Source of the DNA: Palaemon carinicauda
Taxonomy: Eukaryota > Arthropoda > Malacostraca > Decapoda > Palaemonidae
Length of the DNA: 64,000 nucleotides
Direction: 5' to 3'
Assembly (NCBI RefSeq): GCF_036898095.1
Contig: NC_090746.1
Span: forward strand, 115,316,063 to 115,380,062
The notes under the pieces: model-generated
The model's database searches: none
Told to the model about the DNA's origin: nothing
What the model saw: only the letters and a program-made list of their open reading frames with translations
Translations under genes and position numbers: made by a program
Shown here: piece by piece, positions 1 through 11,378 of the stretch
How positions within the stretch are numbered: the stretch's first letter is position 1
Layout: the number at the start of each line of letters is the position of its first letter

Positions 1-1492
1 GCTAAATTTTTAGGTTTGATATTTGATTGTAGGCTGACATGGGTTTCTCACTTAAAAGCATTAAAAGCTAAATGTGTTGAAGCTCTGAATATCCTAAAAG
101 TATTGTCCCATACATCATGGGGGGCAGAACGCAAGACTATTTTAAAATTATACAAGGCCTTAATTTTTTCCAAAATTAGTTATGGTTGTGAGGTATATTC
201 TTCAGCCACCCCAAGCCGGTTAAAAATATTAGACTCGATACATCATGCAGGTATTAGATTGTCTACTGGAGCTTTTAAAACCTCGCCTATCCCAAGTCTC
301 CTTGTTGATGCTGGAGAGTTACCTCTAGACTTTTACCGAATGTCTTCCATTCTTCGGTATTGGTTTAGATTGCAAAGACTCCCTAACTCTCTAGCATTTC
401 AGACTGCAAGCCTTGTAAGACACGCATCATACTTTGAGTTGCACCCAAAATCTCCTCAACCTTATGGCTTTCGGGTGAAACGATTATTAAATAGTCTGGA
501 TATAACTAGAAATAAGGTACTTCCATTCAAGGTATCATCAACGCCTCCATGGAAGTTACCGGAGATATCTTTTTGTAAATATTTTATTGGAGATAAGGAG
601 AATATGTCAGACCTAGAAGCCAGGTCTCTTTTTAATGAACATGTTAAAGAACATAGAGGATCAACTTTTATCTATACTGATGGCTCCAAATCAGATGCTG
701 GCGTTGGATTTGGAGTACATAGTAATGGTTTTAATTGTAGAAGTGCACTTCCTCGGACCGCTTCCATATTTACTGCCGAACTGTATGGCATATTAACCGC
801 TATTGAGAAAATAGCGTTGGAGAAGGAGGGTAATTTTACAATTTTTAGTGATGCAAGGAGTGTCCTTCAAGCTATGGAAGTTTTTAATTCTAATAACCCT
901 CTAGTTTTAAAGATTTTAGAATGGCTTATCATTATTGGACGGAGAGGTATAACAGTTCAATTTTGTTGGGTTCCAGCACATGTAGGTGTGTCCGGGAATG
1001 AGAAGGCAGATTCACTGGCTAAGGAGGCTGCATCCGAGTTGCTGCCAAGAAGGTATCCCATTCCCTGTGATGATTTCTTACCTGACATCAAGAAATTGGT
1101 TTGCAATAAATGGCAACAGGAATGGGATAGTCAAGATGGCAATAAAATGCGAGAGATAACAAATGACATATCTCCTTGGAGGTATGATATGATGCCCCGA
1201 AAATGGGAGACGTCTCTTTGTCGTCTCCGTATTGGTCACTCGGTTGACACACGAGTTTCTGCTGAAGGGCCAACACCAACCGTATTGTGACGACTGTTTA
1301 GTACCTCTAACAGTAAGGCATTTGTTGACCGAATGCCCCAATTATAACAACTTGCAGAATAGATATTTTTTTGAGGCTCGAGGTGAGGGTGGCAGGTTCA
1401 TCCTCGCCAAGATTCTTGGAAATGATGTGTCCTACCATGCAAGTGGCATTTTTAGATTTATTTCAGAAGCAGGTCTTCTGAAAAATATTTAA
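1..1492 (+). pseudogene. LINE ORF2 C-terminus (RT end, RNase H), frameshifted
   Basis: The frame is open from the window edge. It encodes the thumb and connection part of an RT, then RNase H with its acidic residues visible: YTDGSKSDAG (D), TAELYGIL (E), FSDARSVLQ (D) and WVPAHVGVSGNEKAD (H and D). Against copy B it lacks two bases (AC) at about 1239, next to RLRIGH. This moves the C-terminal zinc-like segment (PYCDDC..H..C) into another frame, ending at the stop at 1490-1492. The coding product is therefore broken. A sequencing indel is the alternative explanation. Confidence 0.88.
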
Positions 1493-1630
1493 CTTTTATG
1501 ACATTCAACTTTTATGATTTTAATTGAATACTCTTTTATTTTTTATTTAATTTATTTTTTATTTTTGTATACATAAGTTAAATGTTACCGGCATCAATGA
1601 CCTCAGATGTCAGGATGCCTGAAAACTTTA

Positions 1631-1646
1631 AATCAATCAATCAATC
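1631..1646 (+). repeat. LINE copy A tail, (ATCA)n
   Basis: About four ATCA units follow AAACTTTA at the LINE 3' end. The equivalent tail of copy B is built from ATTC instead. Confidence 0.8.
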
Positions 1647-1792
1647 CTGGGTCGTCAACTGAATTATCCCTGATTAAATTAGCAGAGGTCATTAATAGTA
1701 ACCGGTGGGAGTCTGCATATCCAGGGGATGGGGCTGTCAGTTTTTGAAAGGTCTGTAGTCATTTTTATTTTTCGGTTTGTTGTTTAGATGGT

Positions 1793-2339
1793 TTACCTGC
1801 TTGAGAATATTAAGAAAGTATCATACGTTGGAAAGAAAATTTGCACAGTGAGAGTATAATTCCCAGATGGTCCACTCCATACCCTACCAATTGGATAGCA
1901 CCAAAACATAATGTATAGAGGCACAGGTGTAAGCTAAAACCACCTATTAGAACAGAGACAAAGCAAATATTGAATCATCATCTCGATATCTGTAATGATG
2001 GGCTTCTAGGCAGAAGCTGAGAGTTCTACTTCAAGGATTGGATCCCCATGAATTCTAATGACCCAACCCCTTAGAATAGCTCCACCAAAAAAGGTCCAAA
2101 CCATCTTCAGGATGGCTGAAATCATCCAATACTCTCACATATAGCTTTCATTGCAAATTAGGAGGTCAAAGTAATATCAAGAAGCAGAAATTGGTGAAAG
2201 GAAGAAATTTAGAATTGATCTGGAGGAACAATTAACTCAAGTTCAAGAGCCCTCTTGCCCATCTCATTGCTTCAACATGGAAACAATATTTCCTTTTGAA
2301 GGACGATGACTTAATCAAAGCATTCTCTCATTAAGAGGG
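1793..2339 (+). repeat. Left arm of inverted repeat
   Basis: This arm pairs with 2742-3532 over its whole length, apart from an insertion in the right arm. It begins at TTACCTGC, immediately inside about 145 bp of unassigned sequence that follows LINE copy A. Confidence 0.7.
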
Positions 2340-2741
2340 ATAGGGAACTGTAGAATGGTCATTGATCTCTTTACTTTGAAGAAGTCGTTCCTCGGATGTA
2401 TAGTCGAATCCGATCCCATTCCTCTTTCCTACAGGAAGTTTTCTCCGCTACTTCTTCGAGTAAGTAGTGTACCAGTTCAAAGCTTTGTGCTTCGGTCTAA
2501 CTACCTCTTCCCAAGTGTTCATGCTAATCTTTTCTCGAGCACTTTCTTCTGTGTTTTTCTAAATTATGATCGTGACAATTGCCATAATCTTACTTCAACA
2601 TCAAGTCAGAATTTCTTTCTCTATTTGTCACGCTCTACAGATTGTGGTATTTCGGAGAGAGTTCTGTTGGACTTCCAAGCAGAGGAGGATTCTCCTCTGG
2701 AAAATTACTTCAAGATTGAGTCCGACTTCCTCCCTTTTTCC

Positions 2742-3532
2742 ACCCTCTTAATGAGAGAATGCCTTGATGAAGTCACTGAGCTTCAGCACGGCATTTTATT
2801 CCCGTGCTGAAACTTTGTGACGGGCAAGAGGGCTCTCGAACTTGGGGAAATTGCTCCCCCAGTTCGAATCTAAATTTCTCTCTTTCTTATCTTTTTCTTC
2901 CTCTTTATATTGCTTCAACCTTCTCCTAATATTATAAACTTTCTTTCATGATGCTGTCCCAACCCTATGAGTAAAATTTTCCATATGTATATGTGTATAT
3001 TTTTACATATATATATATATGTATGTTTATTATCTTTTTTTTTTTCTCTTTATGGCATGGATGTTTCTACATCTATTATTGCCACTTGGGCGGATGTTTC
3101 TGCATCCGGTATTGCTGCCTACTTTTGATGAATGTGAAAGGTATCGCGGTTGGGAGGTCTTTGTGCTCAAAGCTATATGTGAGTGTATAGGATGATCTCA
3201 GCCATCCCGAAGATGGTTTGGACCTTTTTGGCGGAACTATTCCAAGTGTTGGGTCTTCGGAATCCAGGGGGATCCAATGCTTGGGGTAGGACTCTCGGCT
3301 TCTGGCCGGAAGCCCGTCATTACAGATATGGGGAGGATGATTCCATAGTTTCTTGGTCTCAGTCCTAACAGGCGGGTTCAGCTTACACCTGTGCCTCTAT
3401 ATCTGTTTTGATGCTATCCTTCGGGTAGGGTATGGAGTGGACCATCTGGGAAGTATACTCTCACTGTGCCGGTAGTGGAGAGTGTAAATCTCCTTCCCAA
3501 CATGTGATGCCTTAATGTTCTCAAGCAGGTAA
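2742..3532 (-). repeat. Right arm of inverted repeat
   Basis: This arm ends at GCAGGTAA, only about 37 bp before the ORF1 start codon of LINE copy B. Either copy B inserted just outside the arm with a very short 5' UTR, or its 5' UTR has been lost. A small perfect hairpin (TTCAGCACGG / CCGTGCTGAA) lies at about 2779-2809. Confidence 0.7.
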
Positions 3533-3568
3533 TTCAAACTTCAAAAAATCACTCTTCTCTTCTTTTTT

Positions 3569-5392
3569 ATGATGGAATCTTGTGAAAATGACCCCACCTC
3601 CCCTGGATATGCTGACTCGCCCCCGGCACTGTTGACGACCTCTGGCAATTCATTTAAAGAAAACTCCGTTGACGACGTAGGAACTAAAAAGGACTATTCT
3701 TTAAACACTCGGAAAAAGGGTAATTTGGGCAACACAGGAAAACTGAAAGTCCTGCACGTTACCCAAATCCCTTTAGAAGCTAATTATGATGTGCTACATA
3801 AAATATTTGAGTGTTACGGATCAATAAAAGAAATTAGAATGAAACTTCAAGATGATAATTGGGAATCTTGGTTATCATTTAATTGTCACGAAGAAGCATT
3901 TAATGCAAGCTGTAACATTGTTGATATTAAAGTAGGTAATATGAATGTTAAGGGTGCTCTGTGTGATGGGGCACCTAAAGATCTGGATGTCTACAGACCA
4001 GCAGACTGGGCTGATAAAGATATAGAGGCAGATATACCATCCCAAAGAAAGCCAAAACCACCAATGTGGCTTCTTGCTCAATCTGTAGGAGGTACGGAAA
4101 ATTATTTCAAGATATGCAAATTTCTTCAGAGGAAGGTAGGTACGATCGCACCTGGAGATATATCTCGATTTGGGAAGAAAAGTTTCTTGATAAAGGCCAA
4201 GTCATACACACAATCTGTTATACTGTCTAATTTGAAGACAGTAAATGATGATATAAAATTGGACATCAAACCCCATCTAAACTTTAGCTATGGAAGGGGA
4301 GTGGTTTTTAATAGGGATCTGTATGAATTTACTGAAGAGGAGATATTGGCCATGTGTCCCCTATCAGTGTGGAAAGTACATAAAGTACCTGGAACATCAA
4401 TGATTGTTCTTACTTTCCAGGATGCTGATGTACCTTTCCACATAGACATAGAAAACGAAAGGATCAGAGTTCAACCTTTTAAGCAGAAGCCACTGCAATG
4501 TTATAATTGCTTTAAATTTGGACATCCTTCCAAAGTTTGCAATAATGAAAAAATTTGTAATACTTGCTCCAAAATTTACCATGGGGATTGTACACTTGAG
4601 GCAAGGTGCTTAAACTGCAACTCTAATCATAAATCTAATGATAGGAGCTGCCAGTTTTATAAGTTAGAAGAGGCTGCCCTCAATAAATCAATTATTGAAC
4701 ATGTAAGCGTGGGGCATGCCAAGAGATTATTAAATAAATCTAATACTTATGCAAAAACATTAAAAACAGGAGAAAAAGTTCCTCGGGAATCATCTCACCC
4801 ACCTACTACTGTAGGTAGTTCTCGAAAAAGGAATTCACAATCTATTGATAAAGTGCTGCATAAGACAAGAACATCTCCTCCTAAAGATTTATCATTGAGT
4901 ATCAACAAAAAGACATTGCCCTCCACTATAAAACCTTTGTCCCCCATTACAAAGGATAGTACTAACCTCTCCCAGGCCATATCCTTGCCTGATTTAATGG
5001 AGATTCCACCTGACACCAAGTTATCAGGTGTACCTGTAGTGGGGAAGGTACAAAAACCTGGTAACTTGCAACCTATTAATCGTAAAAGAGAGAGACCTCC
5101 ATCTCTCTCACCCCCTTCCATAAGAAATACTAGAATTATGACATCAAATAAATATGATGTTTTGTCTGTTGATGTTGGCGATCAACCAGAAGACAATTTA
5201 AATAAATCAGAAATTCAAGTTGAGGTCCACCATCCCCCTCAACAAATATATAAAAAAGATACAAAGAAAAACTCCAATGTAAAACCCAACATAACAAGAC
5301 CATCTCTGAAGAAACCTACAAGTAATAATGTTAGATTAAAAACTGCTAATGGGAAGACCTCACCCAAGACGTCTTCCAAAAATAATCCATAG
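3569..5392 (+). CDS. LINE ORF1, Gag-like nucleic-acid-binding protein (607 aa)
   Basis: ORF1 proteins of this superfamily bind the element RNA and form the ribonucleoprotein. Residues about 58-115 look like an RRM-type fold, with an RNP2-like strand KVLHVTQIP followed by a helix and IKEIRMKL. Three CCHC-type knuckles follow at about 310-362: CYNCFKFGHPSKVC (CX2CX4HX4C), then two looser ones (CNTCSKIYHGDC and CLNCNSNHKSNDRSC). The C-terminal third is basic and rich in S, T, P and K, and probably disordered. The start is the first of two tandem ATG codons, about 37 bp after the upstream inverted repeat. The frame is intact and ends in TAG just before ORF2. Uncertainty is mainly over the 5' UTR. 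Confidence 0.88.
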   Translation: MMESCENDPTSPGYADSPPALLTTSGNSFKENSVDDVGTKKDYSLNTRKKGNLGNTGKLKVLHVTQIPLEANYDVLHKIFECYGSIKEIRMKLQDDNWESWLSFNCHEEAFNASCNIVDIKVGNMNVKGALCDGAPKDLDVYRPADWADKDIEADIPSQRKPKPPMWLLAQSVGGTENYFKICKFLQRKVGTIAPGDISRFGKKSFLIKAKSYTQSVILSNLKTVNDDIKLDIKPHLNFSYGRGVVFNRDLYEFTEEEILAMCPLSVWKVHKVPGTSMIVLTFQDADVPFHIDIENERIRVQPFKQKPLQCYNCFKFGHPSKVCNNEKICNTCSKIYHGDCTLEARCLNCNSNHKSNDRSCQFYKLEEAALNKSIIEHVSVGHAKRLLNKSNTYAKTLKTGEKVPRESSHPPTTVGSSRKRNSQSIDKVLHKTRTSPPKDLSLSINKKTLPSTIKPLSPITKDSTNLSQAISLPDLMEIPPDTKLSGVPVVGKVQKPGNLQPINRKRERPPSLSPPSIRNTRIMTSNKYDVLSVDVGDQPEDNLNKSEIQVEVHHPPQQIYKKDTKKNSNVKPNITRPSLKKPTSNNVRLKTANGKTSPKTSSKNNP

Positions 5393-8300
5393 TTTTCTCC
5401 TCCATTTTGCAATGGAACTGTCAGGGTTTGAGGGCGAAATATGAAGAACTTAAGCTCCTAATTAATGAGCATTCCCCCATAATAGTATGTCTACAGGAAA
5501 GTATGCTTGATTCTAACACTCCTAGTCCTCGAGAGTATGTTAGCTATAGAACACCATATAATCAACAAGCAGGGAGCCATGGCAGAAGTCTCGTGTACAT
5601 TCGTCGAGATGTTCCCCAAATACCCATGTCTATACGTACAACCCTGCAGGCAGTTGTTGTACAAATTGATATAGGGAGAAAATATACAATATGCTCTCTG
5701 TACTTACCTCCAAATGATGATATTTTATATGATGATTTAGCAGAAGTTATTCAACAACTCCCTCAACCTTTTCTCTTACTGGGAGATATGAATGGTAGAC
5801 ATCCTTTATGGGGTGATGTTTTGGCCAACACAAGGGGCAATATTATCTCATCAATTGTGGAGAATGAGGATGTGGGGCTCCTTAATACAGGAGAGCCCAC
5901 GCACTTCCATGTTCAGACAGGTACTTTGTCATGCATTGACCTTTCAATTGCAAGCTCTAACTGCCTTCTTGATTTTGATTGGAGGACATTAGATGATTGG
6001 CATACTAGTGATCATGCACCAATCATTATAAACACCAACAAGGGTCCACCTTTGCAAAGATCGCCACGTTGGAATCTAGACAAGGCAGACTGGGTTAAAT
6101 TTTCTGAGCTAAGTGAAATCGAAGGGAGAGCAGAACAGTTTGAAAGTATTGATGATGCTATAGATCTGCTGAATGGAACTCTTCATACAGCAGGAGTCAA
6201 TTCAATTCCCAAAACAACAGGGTTATTCAAACGACGACCAGTCCCGTGGTGGTCTTCAGAACTAACTGCACTCCACAGAGCCACAAGAAGATCTCTAACA
6301 CGATTGCGTAGACTCCGAACTGATGAGAATTTAATCATGTACAAGAAATGTAGAGCACAGTTCCGTCGTGCCATGAAAGAAGCAAGGCGCCAGTCATGGA
6401 TGTCTTTTGTTTCCTCCATTAACAGTAGAACACCACCATCTTCTGTGTGGAGGAAAGTAAAAAAGATAGCTGGCAAATTCACCCCCAACCCACCACCAGT
6501 GTTGAAGGTGAATGGCCAGTATGTAACTGAAGCAAATGAAGTTAGCAATGCCTTGGCTAATCATTTTTCAAATGTATCCAGCAAGTATGAAGGAGCCCCT
6601 GGTCACCAGTATAGGAGCACTGAAGAAAATAGAATTTTAAATTTTGCAACAAGAAGGGAAGAGTCGTATAATTCTCCTTTCACTGAAAGAGAATTTGATT
6701 CCGCACTTGCTCATTGCAACGATACAGCCCCTGGACCCGATGGAATTCCATATGCAATGATTAAACATGTACATTTTGATACAAAGCTATTTATTTTAAG
6801 CATTATTAATAGAATATGGCATGATCATAGTTACCCAATTGTTTGGGAACTAGCCATTATTTTAGCCTTTTTAAAACCCGGTAAAGACAAGTTTTCAGCA
6901 GCAAACTATCGTCCTATTGCATTGACATCTTGTTTATGTAAAATCATGGAGAAGATGGTCAATGTAAGGCTGATATGGTACCTTGAAAATAAAGGTATTT
7001 TATCACCGATTCAATGTGGATTCCGAAAAATGCACTCAACGACTGATGTGTTGATACGACTTGAGTCTTCTATTTGTGAAGCCTTTGCTTCCAAACAGCA
7101 CCATGTTACAGTATTTTTTGACCTTGAAAAGGCATATGATACCACATGGAGATATGGTATTCTTAAAACCATTCATGAATTGGGATTGAGAGGAGAGCTG
7201 CCACTATTTATTCAGGCATTTCTTTCACGTAGAGTTTTTCAAGTGAGAGTGGGGGAAACTATCAGAGAGTAAGTGCCAGGAAGAAGGAGTTCCTCAGGGT
7301 AGTGTGCTGAGTGTAACCCTTTTTGCACTAGCAATTAATGGGATATCCTCAGCCATTCCCCAGGATGTTCTCTCAACATTATTTGTGGATGATCTCTCAA
7401 TATCATTTGCTGGCACTAGAATGGCAATGGTTGAGAGAAAAATCCAACTCTCTATTGATAAAATTATCCAGTGGGCTGACATGAATGGATTCAAGTTCTC
7501 GACAAGTAAAACTACCATTGTCCATTTTTGTCGTATCCGGGGAGTACATCCAGACCCGGATATATACATTAAAGGTCAACGGATACCATGTGTATCGGAA
7601 ACCAAATTTTTAGGTTTGATATTTGACTGTAGACTTACCTGGGTTTCTCACCTAAAAGCGCTAAAAGCTAAATGTGTTGAAGCTCTGAATATCTTAAAAG
7701 TATTGTCCCATACATCATGGGGGGCAGACCGCAATACTATTTTAAAATTATACAAGGCCTTAATTTTTTCCAAAATTAGTTATGGTTGTGAGGTATATTC
7801 TTCAGCCACCCCAAGCCGGTTAAAAATATTAGATTCGATACATCATGCAGGTATTAGATTGTCTACTGGAGCTTTTAAAACCTCGCCTATCCCAAGTCTC
7901 CTTGTTGATGCTGGAGAGTTACCTCTAGACCTTTACCGAATGTCTTCCATTCTTCGGTATTGGTTTAGATTGCAAAGACTCCCTAACTCTCTAGCCTTTC
8001 AGACTGCAAGCCTTGTAAGACAAGCATCATACTTTGAGTTGCACCCAAAATCTCCTCAACCTTATGGCTTTCGGGTGAAACGATTATTAAATAGTCTGGA
8101 TATAATTAGAAATAAGATACTTCCATTCAAGGTATCAACAACGCCTCCATGGAAGTTACCAGAGATATCTTTTTGTAAATATTTTATTGGAGATAAGAAG
8201 AATATGTCAGACATAGAAGCCAGGTCTCTTTTTAATGAACATGTTAAAGAACATAGAGGATCAACTTTTATCTATACTGATGGCTCCAAATCTGATGCTG

Positions 8301-9094
8301 GCGTTGGATTTGGAGTACATAGTAATGGTTTTAATTGTAGAAGTGCACTTCCTCGGACCGCTTCCATATTTACTGCCGAACTGTATGGCATATTAACTGC
8401 TATTGAGAAAATAGCGTTGGAGAAGGAGGGTAATTTTACAATTTTTAGTGATGCAAGGAGTGTCCTTCAAGCTATGGAAGTTTTTAATTCTAATAACCCT
8501 CTAGTTTTAAAGATTTTAGAATGGCTTTTCCTTATTGGACGGAGAGGTATAACAGTTCAATTTTGTTGGGTTCCAGCACATGTAGGTGTGTCCGAGAATG
8601 AGAAGGCAGATTCACTGGCTAAGGAGGCTGCATCCGAGTTGCTGCCAAGAAGATATCCCATTCCCTGTAATGATTTCTTACCTGACATCAAGAAATTGGT
8701 TTGGAATAAATGGCAACAGCAATGGGATAGTCAAGATGGCAATAAAATGAGGGAAGTAACAAATGACATATCTCCTTGGAGGTATAATATGATGCCCCGA
8801 AAATGGGAGACGTCTCTTTGTCGTCTCCGTATTGGTCACACTCGGTTGACACATGAGTTTCTGCTGAAGGGCCAACAGCAACCGTATTGTGACAACTGTG
8901 TAGTACCTCTAACAGTAAGGCATTTGTTGACCGAATGCCCCAATTATAACATCTTGCGGAATAGATATTTGTTTGAGGCTCGAGGTGAGGGTGGCAGGTT
9001 CATCCTTGCCAAGATTCTTGGAAATGATGTGTCCTACCATGCAAGTGGCATTTTTAGATTTCTTTCAGAAGCAGGTCTTCTGAAAAATATTTAA
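5386..9094 (+). pseudogene. LINE ORF2: APE endonuclease, RT, RNase H, one frameshift
   Basis: ORF2 carries the target-primed reverse transcription enzyme. Endonuclease motifs in order are QWNCQGLRAKYEEL (N), VCLQES (E), LLLGDMNGRHPLWG (D, N) and DWHTSDHAPI (SDH). RT motifs are APGPDGIPY, FLKPGKDKFSAANYRPI, FDLEKAYD (box A), EEGVPQGSVLS and LFVDDLSIS (catalytic box, FVDD rather than YADD). RNase H shows YTDGSKSDAG, AELYGIL, FSDARS and WVPAHVGV..EKAD. It ends in a CX2CX7HX4C motif (CDNCVVPLTVRHLLTEC). The first frame ends at 7272 and the second is open to 9094. One base is missing at about 7262, next to VGETI. No in-frame ATG lies between the preceding stop (5383-5385) and the endonuclease, so initiation is unusual. 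Confidence 0.88.
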
Positions 9095-9232
9095 CTTTTA
9101 TGACATTCAATTTTTATGATTTTAATTGAATACTCTTTAATTTTTTATTTTATTTCATTTTTTACTTTTGTATATATAAATTAAATGTTACCGGCGTCAA
9201 TGACCTTAGATGTCAGGATGCCTGAAAACTTT

Positions 9233-9254
9233 AAATCATTCATTCATTCATTCC
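9233..9254 (+). repeat. LINE copy B tail, (ATTC)n
   Basis: About four ATTC units follow AAACTTTAA, then unrelated sequence. The repeat unit differs from the ATCA tail of copy A. Confidence 0.8.
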
Positions 9255-11048
9255 CTTTTTCCACGACCTACAGATAATGCTATGTCTGAGAAAGTTTCAT
9301 CAGAATCCCATGCAGAAGGTGGAGCATCTGGGAATACTGATGGCATGACAGCAGCAAGACTCTTCCTTTTGTACAATTCGTATCTGTTCCTGTACAAACA
9401 GTCTTCTCGGCCAACAATGACAAAATCTTCAGACTACTTTCATTAACAGAGAATCTGGTTCCTTGGGGATGGCTTCTCAATGATCGTTCCAGTAGTTCCT
9501 GAAGCGTTATTAGCCAGCAACTAGCATTTTCTTTGTGTTTGTATGTAGCTGAGGAAAGATGGATAACCCACCTGAGAACTGTATCCTACCCGTCCTGAGT
9601 ATATGATCCACAGAAGAAATGCACCTGCTTTTCAACTTACTGGAAATGAATGTAGTGTTACCCTTAAGTTTTTCAAATTAGTTTGGTACTAGTATTGATG
9701 AATGACAACACTTCTGTGCGTGAATTTATATCAATAAAGGGTGCCATGTTTCACAGATCCCTAAAAAGTCGGCAACATGGTAGAGCAGTTTGCAAGGTTC
9801 ATCCAGGCAAGAGGACTGTACAAGTAGGTACACTCAGTCAACAGGGACACAGTGTAGGGGGTAAATGTGATCCCTGCATCATTGTGTGGTGGAAAGGCTT
9901 CATACTTTCACCATCTCTCAACCTGCTCACTATTGAGTTGAATAAGAAACTCTAAATATTCTGCTCTCCAGTTCCAAACCATTGGCAGGGCTCGAGGACA
10001 CCGTCCAACATCCATGAAAATTCTAGAAACATGCACCTTTCTGCTCATTTTCCCATTTCACCTATTTCTGGGCAGTCGGTTAACTACATTGAGGATAAGC
10101 ATGACTGGTTACTCCTAAGTGGTCACATGCTGTTCAGCCCTTGATCAAAATTTTAATCAGCAAATAGGCCTAGACTCTAAGCGAGAATTGACAAGTCCCA
10201 TAAGAGTAGAGTACAGTCTTGCCGTTCTATGGAGCCTTAGAACTTCCCTCCTCCCTATCTCTGTAGGGGATGGATTATATATCAATCTTACTCTGGATAT
10301 GAAATTGATGGCTGGGAATAAGTGGCCAAATAATGGTTTTTCCTGTGTTGTTATTGGTTCTCGGTAATGACATGTCATTAGTTACTAGATAAATTTCAGC
10401 ATTGCATTTGTTGTGATAGGTTCAAGATAGTTTGAATCCATGGATCTCTTATTAACACTGAGACAGTGATTTGCACGTTGAAACCCTGGCCCAAGAGGAT
10501 AGTAGACAATATTTCTTTGATATTTTGTCGTACTGGATTCCTTGTTCTAGACTTATACATGAAAGTCCTTGGAGATCACACAGTACCTCCCCAAAAATAG
10601 GATTTTCTTGTCAAAAACCTTGGGTTATTGTATATCTAGGTTTGGGGGATTAACTTGATCCCAAAGCCACATGAATGTGGAATTGTGCTATGTGACTACT
10701 GGTTAAGAATATTAAAGGATACAATTGTATTTTTTATACCTACCCAGTGGTCATATAGAACCCACCCACCTCTAAAGTGACACCGAAAACAGAAATTGAG
10801 GTACGTGTGGAATACTGTTATATACCATTTTATTGGTTGGTATGCAGGAGGCCAAAATCATCTTTAGGTGGTAGTTTTGAATTTCCACTAGCCAATTCTT
10901 AGATATAGTTATGCAACTACTAGGTAGATAAAATAAATGTATATTATTTTTAAAATGTTGCCTTACCTATATTATGAATTATATAACCTAGCCAAGGCAT
11001 AGGTTGGAACAGTTAAGCTATATCATAGCCCAAGTATTTAAATAAGAT
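9255..11048. other. Unassigned AT-rich stretch
   Basis: No convincing coding region, RNA gene or element end was seen. The first 100 bases (about 9258-9350) resemble 17860-17960: both carry GACCTAC(A/G)GATAATG and, some 60 bases on, a (G)TCTGGGAATA block. They are probably diverged copies of one dispersed repeat. Short open frames here show no recognisable domain. Confidence 0.4.
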
Positions 11049-11083
11049 TTGTTCCAACACGGAGTACTTACCTCAAACTACTT

Positions 11084-11223
11084 TCTTAGGAGTATCTGGG
11101 ATCTCCTCCCAACCGACTAGTTTTGTGTAGTTTACCCTATACCTGTTTTCTATGAGGGGTAACCTCAGCCGGAGTGATACGCGCCGAGGCTAACCCCGGG
11201 TCAGAGAGCATGCTTGCTCAGGT
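11084..11223 (+). repeat. DIRS-1 left inverted terminal repeat
   Basis: This stretch matches the reverse complement of 16968-17110 over about 140 bp, with blocks such as TCTATGAGGGGTAACCTCAG and GCATGCTTGCTCAGG shared. The outer 35 bases (11049-11083) match only loosely. Confidence 0.85.
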
Positions 11224-11378
11224 CTCGACCTCCGGTAAGTTCTCTGGTCGCGTCGCGATATCATCTCGCCGCTCTCCTTAATCCCAGTGTGACTCTTTGT
11301 GTCTCACGTGGTTCCTTTGTGCTTTTCCCTTTACTTTCCCTGTGCATTCTTGTGTCTTGTAGTGCTTCCCACTGCGTC

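Larger units (their letters stand above)
1..1646 (+). mobile_element. I-clade-like LINE, copy A, 3' part
   Basis: This is the 3' portion of a non-LTR retrotransposon that begins before the window. It holds the end of the RT domain, a complete RNase H domain, a short AT-rich 3' UTR (about 1493-1630) and a tail of (ATCA) repeats at 1631-1646. It is closely similar, with scattered substitutions, to the 3' 1.6 kb of copy B at about 7600-9254 on the same strand. The pairing of RT with RNase H and a simple-repeat tail instead of poly(A) is typical of the I superfamily. The 5' extent cannot be judged because the window cuts it. Confidence 0.9.
1793..3532. mobile_element. Long inverted-repeat (foldback) structure
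   Basis: The left arm (1793-2339) reads as the reverse complement of the right arm (2742-3532). Paired blocks include TACCTGCTTGAGAA with TTCTCAAGCAGGTA, CCCAGATGGTCCACTCCATA with its complement at about 3430-3450, and CATTCTCTCATTAAGAGGG with the complement at 2742-2760. Identity by eye is roughly 70-85 per cent with indels. The right arm carries about 230 extra bases near 2920-3130, including a (TA) run. The loop is 2340-2741. No transposase is visible, so it may be a foldback DNA transposon or two old copies of one repeat facing each other. I found no target duplication. Confidence 0.7.
3533..9254 (+). mobile_element. I-clade-like LINE, copy B, near full length
   Basis: The element has ORF1 (Gag-like, zinc knuckles), ORF2 (APE endonuclease, RT, RNase H, C-terminal zinc motif), a 136-bp AT-rich 3' UTR and an (ATTC)n tail. 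The combination of APE-type endonuclease, RNase H and a short tandem tail places it in the I superfamily. The exact 5' end is inferred from where the neighbouring inverted repeat stops (about 3532). Copy A at the window start is a close relative. One frameshift in ORF2 makes this copy non-autonomous as read. Confidence 0.88.

Noticed and set aside
2355..2810. Open frame of 151 codons on the + strand
   Set aside because: It spans the loop and part of one arm of the inverted repeat, has no recognisable domain, and the matching arm does not preserve the frame.
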